From the NCBI GenBank assembly GCA_964389375.1, contig CAYMDP010000069.1, positions 1 through 10,971 on the forward strand: a DNA stretch of 10,971 nucleotides, written 5' to 3'. Under the pieces are notes generated by a model. It did no database searches, was not told where the DNA came from, and worked only from the letters and a program-made list of their open reading frames with translations. Shown here piece by piece: positions 6,703-10,971 of this stretch (positions within the stretch are counted from its first letter, which is position 1; the number at the start of each line of letters is the position of its first letter). The DNA comes from CAYMDP01 sp964389375. Lineage in GTDB: Bacteria; Bdellovibrionota; Bdellovibrionia; Bdellovibrionales; UBA1609. The position numbers and the translations under genes are program-made.

Positions 6703-6749
6703 GTCCGAAGAGTTGTCTCTGCCGGACCCTAAGAACTCTTTGAATTTTT
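6702..6749. terminator. Possible terminator between convergent genes
   Basis: GGTCCG (6702-6707) pairs with CGGACC (6723-6728), and AAGAGTT (6708-6714) pairs with AACTCTT (6734-6740), followed by TGAATTTTT on the plus strand. The two stems interleave and probably exclude each other. The position between the DUF2892 gene and the end of grxD fits a terminator, but the stems are short. Confidence 0.4.
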
Positions 6750-7062
6750 AAGATGTTTTTAGCAGATCCGAAAGTTCTCCGGATTCATACATTTCCATCA
6801 TAATGTCACTGCCACCAACCAATTGTTTGTTCACATAAAGTTGTGGGATGGTCGGCCAGTTGCCATACTCTTTAATGCCTTGGCGAATATGTTCATCTTC
6901 CAAAATGTCGAATGATCCAAACTCAGTTTTAAGTTCCCTTAAAATGGCAACAGCGCGAGCAGAAAATCCGCACTGAGGAAAAGAGGGGTCACCTTTCATA
7001 AAAAGCATGACTTTGTGTTGGCCAAGTAATTCTTCAATTTTAGCTTTAATTTCTGGGTTCAT
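6748..7062 (-). CDS. grxD: Monothiol glutaredoxin (Grx4/GrxD type)
   Basis: A 104-residue CGFS-class glutaredoxin, which holds a bridging [2Fe-2S] cluster with glutathione and passes it to target proteins, often with BolA partners. Visible features are K23 (FMKGDP), the active-site CGFS (31-34), WPTIPQLYV (69-77) with the cis-proline that binds glutathione, and GGSDI (83-87). Length matches bacterial GrxD. The ATG has AAGGAG five bases upstream. It lies 22 bases after the BolA gene on the same strand, so the two very likely form one transcript and a functional pair in iron-sulfur cluster trafficking in the cytoplasm. Nothing is missing or unusual. Confidence 0.96.
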   Translation of the reverse strand: MNPEIKAKIEELLGQHKVMLFMKGDPSFPQCGFSARAVAILRELKTEFGSFDILEDEHIRQGIKEYGNWPTIPQLYVNKQLVGGSDIMMEMYESGELSDLLKTS

Positions 7063-7084
7063 GGGGGCTCCTTAAGTTTTAATA

Positions 7085-7306
7085 TTAAATGACTTTGATG
7101 GTCAGGGCGTGGACTTCTCCGGTTTTAAGCTCTGCACTAAAGACTTTCATGACGGCTTGATGGCGCTCGATCCGGCTTAGACTTTTTAAAGATTCACAAG
7201 AGATTCGGACCTCCCAATGGTCTTCTGTGCCCGTCAGGTCAATAACGACGACCTGGGAGTTGGGGAAGGCGGCCTTCAATCTTTGCTCCATTTGATCCGA
7301 GTTCAT
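7085..7306 (-). CDS. BolA/IbaG-family protein
   Basis: This 73-residue protein belongs to the BolA family: VVVIDLTGTEDHWEV (19-33), the RHQAV segment (48-52) and the closing HALTIKV (66-72) with the invariant C-terminal histidine that can ligate an iron-sulfur cluster. The compact length and the TG..HW motif are closer to IbaG/YrbA than to long BolA proteins. BolA proteins form [2Fe-2S]-bridged heterodimers with CGFS glutaredoxins, and the grxD gene follows directly, which supports that role. An AGGAG lies 11 bases before the ATG, somewhat far, but no better start fits the family alignment. A divergent HNH gene begins about 120 bases away. Confidence 0.93.
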   Translation of the reverse strand: MNSDQMEQRLKAAFPNSQVVVIDLTGTEDHWEVRISCESLKSLSRIERHQAVMKVFSAELKTGEVHALTIKVI

Positions 7307-7331
7307 CCGACTTGTGTCTCCTAAAATCCCT

Positions 7332-7344
7332 AAATAGGCTATTT
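7332..7344. promoter_or_regulatory. Palindrome AAATAGGCTATTT upstream of bolA
   Basis: A 13-base palindrome with 6-base arms around a central G lies in the bolA/HNH divergent region, 26 bases upstream of the bolA start. Its loop is too small for a stable RNA hairpin, so a dimeric-repressor operator is one possibility. AT-rich chance symmetry is another. Confidence 0.25.
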
Positions 7345-7358
7345 TTTACCCCTTTTAC

Positions 7359-7388
7359 TTGATCGAACAGGATCTGAGAATCAATAAT
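7359..7388 (+). promoter_or_regulatory. Candidate promoter of the HNH gene
   Basis: TTGATC (7359-7364) and AATAAT (7383-7388), 18 bases apart, match the sigma-70 boxes at 4/6 and 5/6. Transcription would start near 7395, leaving a leader of about 35 bases before the ATG at 7429. Confidence 0.42.
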
Positions 7389-7428
7389 TGCGGATTGTTG
7401 ACGAAGTGTGTTAATCCTTCTGGCTTCT

Positions 7429-7725
7429 ATGGACCAATTATTTTATGCCCCAGTTGACCCATCCCATTTGCGTATCGAACGCGCCAAGGCCAAGGAACTT
7501 AAGGCCACAAACTGGTGGAGGCAACAAATCGGAAAAGGGCTTTGTGCCTACTGTGAGAAGAGTTTTCCTCGCTCTGAACTGACTATGGATCATCTGATCC
7601 CCCTGGCCAGAGGCGGGCGGACCAGCAAAAAAAATGTCGTCGTTGCTTGCAAAGCTTGCAACTTTCATAAAAAAAATAAGACGCTTGCTGAGCTTCGCAT
7701 AGAAGAAATCAGCACTTCTGATTAA
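7429..7725 (+). CDS. Small HNH endonuclease-like protein
   Basis: A 98-residue protein with an HNH/treble-clef zinc finger: C39xxC42, then MDHLIPLARGG (53-63) carrying the D54-H55 pair, N69, and C74xxCN78 with H80. The four cysteines would hold a zinc ion, and H55, N69 and H80 are the candidates for the nuclease centre. An N-terminal segment (1-36) rich in basic residues and tryptophan precedes the finger and is not recognisable. Substrate and role are unknown; small HNH proteins range from restriction and phage nucleases to housekeeping DNA enzymes. The frame is open to a GTG at 7408, but ATG 7429 (MDQLFYAPVDP) looks more natural; neither has a clear ribosome binding site. It precedes the topoisomerase VI operon on the same strand, with a scaffold gap between. 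Confidence 0.85.
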   Translation: MDQLFYAPVDPSHLRIERAKAKELKATNWWRQQIGKGLCAYCEKSFPRSELTMDHLIPLARGGRTSKKNVVVACKACNFHKKNKTLAELRIEEISTSD

Positions 7726-7777
7726 ATCCCATTTAACTTCTACTTGCATAACTAAGGGTTCTAATTGTTTATTGGAG

Positions 7778-7877
7778 NNNNNNNNNNNNNNNNNNNNNNN
7801 NNNNNNNNNNNNNNNNNNNNNNNNNNNNNNNNNNNNNNNNNNNNNNNNNNNNNNNNNNNNNNNNNNNNNNNNNNNNN
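7778..7877. other. Scaffold gap of exactly 100 N
   Basis: A run of exactly 100 N, the conventional filler for a gap of unknown length. It separates the HNH gene from the topoisomerase VI operon, leaving only 15 known bases before the topoVIB start. The true distance, the operon's promoter and any intervening gene are therefore unknown. Just before it, TTGCAT (7744-7749) and TTTATT (7768-7773) could be a weak plus-strand promoter. Confidence 0.98.
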
Positions 7878-7892
7878 AAAAGGTGATGTTCA

Positions 7893-9692
7893 GTGTCTAA
7901 GATTACGACCAGTAGTACGGCCGAGTATTTTGCTAAGAATTTACAGCAGGTCGGTTTCTCGTCCCCATTAAAAGCGGTTTTGACCACGCTCAAAGAGGCT
8001 GTCGACAATTCCTTGGACGCCTGTGAAGAGGCCGGTCTTCTTCCAGAGATTACAGTGATGATTACCAAAGCCGGAGCTGGAGCTTCAAAATCTTCTGACC
8101 TGGTCGAAATTATTGTTGAAGATAATGGTCCGGGGATTGATGCGGATGATCTGGCTAAAGTTTTCGGGGAGTATTTGGCCTCATCTAAATTTGGAAAAGG
8201 TCAGTGCTCAAGAGGACAGCAGGGAATTGGTATTTCTGCGGCAACCACTTGGGCTCAGTTGACCAACGCATCGGGCGTTAAGGTGACCTCTAAGACCTCA
8301 AAAATGCGAAAAGCGATTCAAGCCATTGTGGATGTCGATATTAAAAGTAATAAAGGCGTCCTCAAGAAAAAAGAGAGTATTGATTGGGATCGCCCTCATG
8401 GAACTCGGGTCGAGTTTCGAATTGATGGCCGTGTTCAGTTAAATGGGGATGGAGGAATTCTGACCTATTTAGATGGGACGACCTTAGTGAACCCCCATTT
8501 GTCTTTAAATTATAAGTTGATGGAAGCGGACTGGGTTCATATCGGACGAGTCAGTGATACAGTACCCGAGGTTCCAGCTCCGACACTTCCACACCCCCAC
8601 ACTATGAAGCTGGGCGAGTTTATGACCCATGCGGGTCTTTATGGAAAAATTAGCCTCGAAAAATTCTTAAGAAAGGGATTTTCTCGGGTCAGCGAGATCT
8701 CGATTAAAGAGTTTGTGAAAAAGGGTCTTAATAAGGGCCATTTAAATAAGCATCTCATGGCGATTTCGGAAAAAGAATATAAGGATATTTTTAGAGCCAT
8801 CCAAGATACCGAGCTTCAAAACCCGTCCACACGCTCGGTTTTGACTGTCGGAGAAGAGGGTTTGGCAAAAAGCATTCACCGCCTTGGGGAAGTGGACTTT
8901 TTTAGCGTTGTGACTCGAAAACCAAAGATTTGTGATTTTAAACCGGTCGTTGTCGAAGTCGCAATTGCACGCTTTTTAAGACGGGGCGAGCAAGATGAGC
9001 CCATTCAACTTTTGCGTTTTGCCAATCGTGTGCCCTTACAGTTTGATAAGGCGGCTTGCGCGATTACGAAAGCCGCAGAGTCAGTCAACTGGAGAGCCTA
9101 CGGCTTGGCTCAACCTAAAAACAGTGTTCCGATTGGTCCTTATGTCTTTGCGATTGCGGTTACTTCTCCTTTTATTAAGTTTAAAAATGCCTCTAAGGAA
9201 ACTATCGATGCCAGCGACGAGCTGGTCGAAGAGATTCGTAGGGCCCTGATGCAAGCAGGGCAAAAACTTTCTCGTCATATCCGAAGAGAAAGTAAGGCGG
9301 CGGATCTTGAGCGAAAGATTCAGCATATCGAAAAGTTTGCGCCAATTCTGGTGCAAGGTTTGGCAAGAATTGTAAAAGCGCCGAAGTCTCGTGAGCTTAA
9401 GGCCGAAGAGGGTCTTAAAAAGATTTTAGGTCGTGATGCAAGTGCGGCCGAAGAACAATTGCAAGACGCCGAAAGTCGCCTGAAGAAGTTAAAGGCCACT
9501 GAAAAACATCTGGATGATGACATCGAGCCTAATGAAGAAGATCTAATTTCTGTAGAAGAAACTATTGAGACCCCTAAGCAGAAGTCCAAAAGCAAAGCAG
9601 CTCCTGTAAAGGCAAAGGCTGGTGCTAAAGCCTCGGCGCCGAAGGCGAAGAAAGCGGCTGCAAAAAAACCAACTCCTGCAAAGAAAAAGTAA
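7893..9692 (+). CDS. top6B: DNA topoisomerase VI subunit B, with H1-like basic tail
   Basis: A 599-residue GHKL ATPase, subunit B of a type IIB topoisomerase, which clamps DNA on ATP binding and drives strand passage through the break made by subunit A. The N-terminal ATPase has EAVDNSLDA (35-43), DNGPGI (77-82), SSKF (97-100) and SRGQQGIGIS (106-115). An H2TH-like middle lies at about 240-310. The transducer has VEVAIA (354-359), LLRFANRVPL (373-382), NWRAY (399-403, the WKxY DNA-contact motif) and SKE with probable switch lysine K435. After a charged helical stretch (about 463-560), residues 562-599 are almost only Lys, Ala, Pro and Ser, like histone H1 or Hc1 tails. The start is GTG 7893 with AAGGTGA six bases upstream. 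The A gene follows after 15 bases. Topo VI is typical of archaea and plants and sporadic in bacteria. Confidence 0.95.
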   Translation: MSKITTSSTAEYFAKNLQQVGFSSPLKAVLTTLKEAVDNSLDACEEAGLLPEITVMITKAGAGASKSSDLVEIIVEDNGPGIDADDLAKVFGEYLASSKFGKGQCSRGQQGIGISAATTWAQLTNASGVKVTSKTSKMRKAIQAIVDVDIKSNKGVLKKKESIDWDRPHGTRVEFRIDGRVQLNGDGGILTYLDGTTLVNPHLSLNYKLMEADWVHIGRVSDTVPEVPAPTLPHPHTMKLGEFMTHAGLYGKISLEKFLRKGFSRVSEISIKEFVKKGLNKGHLNKHLMAISEKEYKDIFRAIQDTELQNPSTRSVLTVGEEGLAKSIHRLGEVDFFSVVTRKPKICDFKPVVVEVAIARFLRRGEQDEPIQLLRFANRVPLQFDKAACAITKAAESVNWRAYGLAQPKNSVPIGPYVFAIAVTSPFIKFKNASKETIDASDELVEEIRRALMQAGQKLSRHIRRESKAADLERKIQHIEKFAPILVQGLARIVKAPKSRELKAEEGLKKILGRDASAAEEQLQDAESRLKKLKATEKHLDDDIEPNEEDLISVEETIETPKQKSKSKAAPVKAKAGAKASAPKAKKAAAKKPTPAKKK

Positions 9693-9707
9693 GCGAGGAT
9701 TTATAAA

Positions 9708-10877
9708 ATGGCTCGAGATCAAATGATTCGAATTCGAAAAATGGACAAAGACATTCCGAAGATGGCAAAAACCATGTGCGACACGATGCTGTCGGACTTA
9801 GAAAAAGCCAAGCGACCAGTTTTAGAGGCAATTAAATGTTCTTTGGATAACTCGAACTACAACCCCAAAGTCGGCTACCTAACCGCGGGGGATAAGCGGG
9901 TTCGGACCGAACTGAATGTGTCTTCCGTTCAAAAAATGGCACGAACCATTTTTATGCTTGAGGTTTTGCTTAATAATCTTCAAACCGGTGCGGTCAATAC
10001 GAAGCGTGAGCTTTATTACATCTCTAAAGGTCTTGTGAAGTCGGCGGCAGAATTAAAGGCCTTAGCCTTTGATGATCAACCCGAGAGTGACGCGATTGTG
10101 GATTTTATTTGCGACATGCTTGAAGTCTACAGGGAAGAGTTAAATTGTTTTGCTAACGACCGTGGGGGACAAACTTATTCTCAGCATTTGGTGGTGACTG
10201 AAACTTTGACCGACGGAACAGAAGCCGTTGTTGATTTAAGTAGTCTTGGAACAACTCCATTTCAGCCGAAGAATAAGCCTCAGCAGTTTAAATTAAAGAA
10301 AAAAGGGAAACTTGATTTTTGTTTGATTGTTGAGTCAGAAGGTACGGCGAATACTTTGGTGGCCAATGGAATGACCAAGCGCCATAACTGTATTATTTTA
10401 GGTGCTCAAGGTGTTCCTTCAAACGGAGTGCGTGGCTGGTGTAAAACGATTCAAGACCAACTGGCTGTGCCCATGTATTTTTACGGAGATCTGGATGCTT
10501 ATACCATGCAGAATATCTTCCGAACCTTAAAGGCCGGATCGGCCGCAAGTTTGATTCGAAATGCTGATTTTAGTGCGCCGGATGTTCGTTTTCTTGGAGT
10601 GCTCCCTGAAGACGTAAAAAAATATGATCTAGATTGTTATGATGTGGGCGAAGTCGATGCCAGCGAGGCAAGGTCTCTTAAAAAAGCTCGAGATGTATTA
10701 GAAAATGATCCTTTCTTTCAGGATAAAAAGAACAAAGACGTAGCCGACATTTTAAGATGGCTAGTGAAAGAAAAGAAACGTTGCGAGCAGCAAGCGATTT
10801 TCTCGGTCAATCCAAAAGACCCTTTGATGCCAGAGAAGATCATCGTAGAAAAAATCAAAGCCGGCTCTTACGTTTAA
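9708..10877 (+). CDS. top6A: DNA topoisomerase VI subunit A (Spo11-type)
   Basis: A 389-residue DNA-cleaving subunit. The 5Y-CAP (winged-helix) domain has TKRELYYIS (98-106); by alignment with Spo11, Y104 is the residue that would attach to the 5' end of DNA. The Toprim domain has LIVESEGT (206-213) with E209, then GAQGVPS (232-238), and the acidic GDLDAY (260-265) with D261 and D263 for magnesium. Archaeal enzymes usually read DxDPxG here; this one has DLDAYT, keeping both aspartates but losing Pro and Gly. A typical KAGSAA segment (275-280) follows. With subunit B it would form an A2B2 enzyme relaxing or decatenating DNA. ATG 9708 has GAGGA eight bases upstream and lies 15 bases after the B stop, so the two are co-transcribed. 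Length is normal for the family. Confidence 0.94.
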   Translation: MARDQMIRIRKMDKDIPKMAKTMCDTMLSDLEKAKRPVLEAIKCSLDNSNYNPKVGYLTAGDKRVRTELNVSSVQKMARTIFMLEVLLNNLQTGAVNTKRELYYISKGLVKSAAELKALAFDDQPESDAIVDFICDMLEVYREELNCFANDRGGQTYSQHLVVTETLTDGTEAVVDLSSLGTTPFQPKNKPQQFKLKKKGKLDFCLIVESEGTANTLVANGMTKRHNCIILGAQGVPSNGVRGWCKTIQDQLAVPMYFYGDLDAYTMQNIFRTLKAGSAASLIRNADFSAPDVRFLGVLPEDVKKYDLDCYDVGEVDASEARSLKKARDVLENDPFFQDKKNKDVADILRWLVKEKKRCEQQAIFSVNPKDPLMPEKIIVEKIKAGSYV

Positions 10878-10890
10878 CTTGCGGTAACAG

Positions 10891-10971
10891 TTCCCTTTTC
10901 CCGTCTCAACGCAGCAAAAATCGATGACACAACGTCATCGATTTTTGCTGCGTTGAGACGGGAAAAGGGAA
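10891..10971. terminator. Perfect 38-bp inverted repeat at the window end
   Basis: Positions 10891-10928 and 10934-10971 are perfect reverse complements around the 5-base loop ACAAC, starting 13 bases after the top6A stop and ending on the last base. The inner part (10916-10928 with 10934-10946) has A5-stem-T5 form, as a bidirectional intrinsic terminator would. The outer 25 bp extend the match with no mismatch right to the sequence end. That is either a real extra-long hairpin or an assembly foldback into the opposite strand. Confidence 0.7.

Noticed and set aside
6702..6740. H-type RNA pseudoknot from two interleaved stems
   Set aside because: The stems interleave with no loop bases between their 5' strands, which is sterically unlikely. 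Alternative hairpins or a weak terminator explain it better.
1..10971. CRISPR array, tRNA, rRNA or integrase/transposase genes
   Set aside because: No regularly spaced repeats, no tRNA-like or rRNA-like sequence and no recombinase motifs were seen on either strand; the N gap cannot be assessed.

Overview
The window is a bacterial scaffold segment of 10,971 bases, including one run of exactly 100 N (7778-7877). It is gene-dense, with short intergenic gaps, Shine-Dalgarno sites, some GTG starts and ATGA stop/start overlaps. A membrane histidine kinase with a phosphorelay, a BolA/monothiol-glutaredoxin pair, a glycine-rich RRM protein and a DEAD-box helicase point to a Gram-negative bacterium. 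Protein wording and style suggest the Bdellovibrionota or a relative. That placement is an inference from memory of the families, with no search behind it.

Left part (1-3508, minus strand): a GlcD/D-2-hydroxyglutarate-dehydrogenase-type FAD oxidoreductase; a 99-residue RRM RNA-binding protein with a clear intrinsic terminator; and a compact DEAD-box RNA helicase directly upstream of the RRM gene. The 344-base spacer upstream of the helicase holds a 158-bp foldback element with perfect 29-bp arms. Part of this element recurs near the window start (26 of 28 bases).

Middle (3509-6293, minus strand): a four-gene phosphorelay operon in the order response regulator with a degenerate PilZ-like domain, single-domain receiver, membrane histidine kinase, Hpt protein. 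The last three are joined by 4-base ATGA overlaps. A small DUF2892 membrane protein (6523-6702, plus) is divergent from this operon and convergent with bolA-grxD (7306-6748, minus), a probable iron-sulfur/redox pair.

Right part (7429 to the end, plus strand): a small HNH nuclease-like protein, the scaffold gap, and a complete two-gene DNA topoisomerase VI operon. Subunit B is a GHKL ATPase with an unusual charged, histone-H1-like lysine/alanine tail. Subunit A carries the Spo11-type catalytic tyrosine and the Toprim acidic residues. The window ends in a perfect 38-bp inverted repeat. This is either a very strong terminator or, in its outer part, an assembly foldback.

The most notable content is the bacterial topoisomerase VI operon with its basic tail. 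The foldback/dispersed repeat family and the end-of-scaffold hairpin follow.
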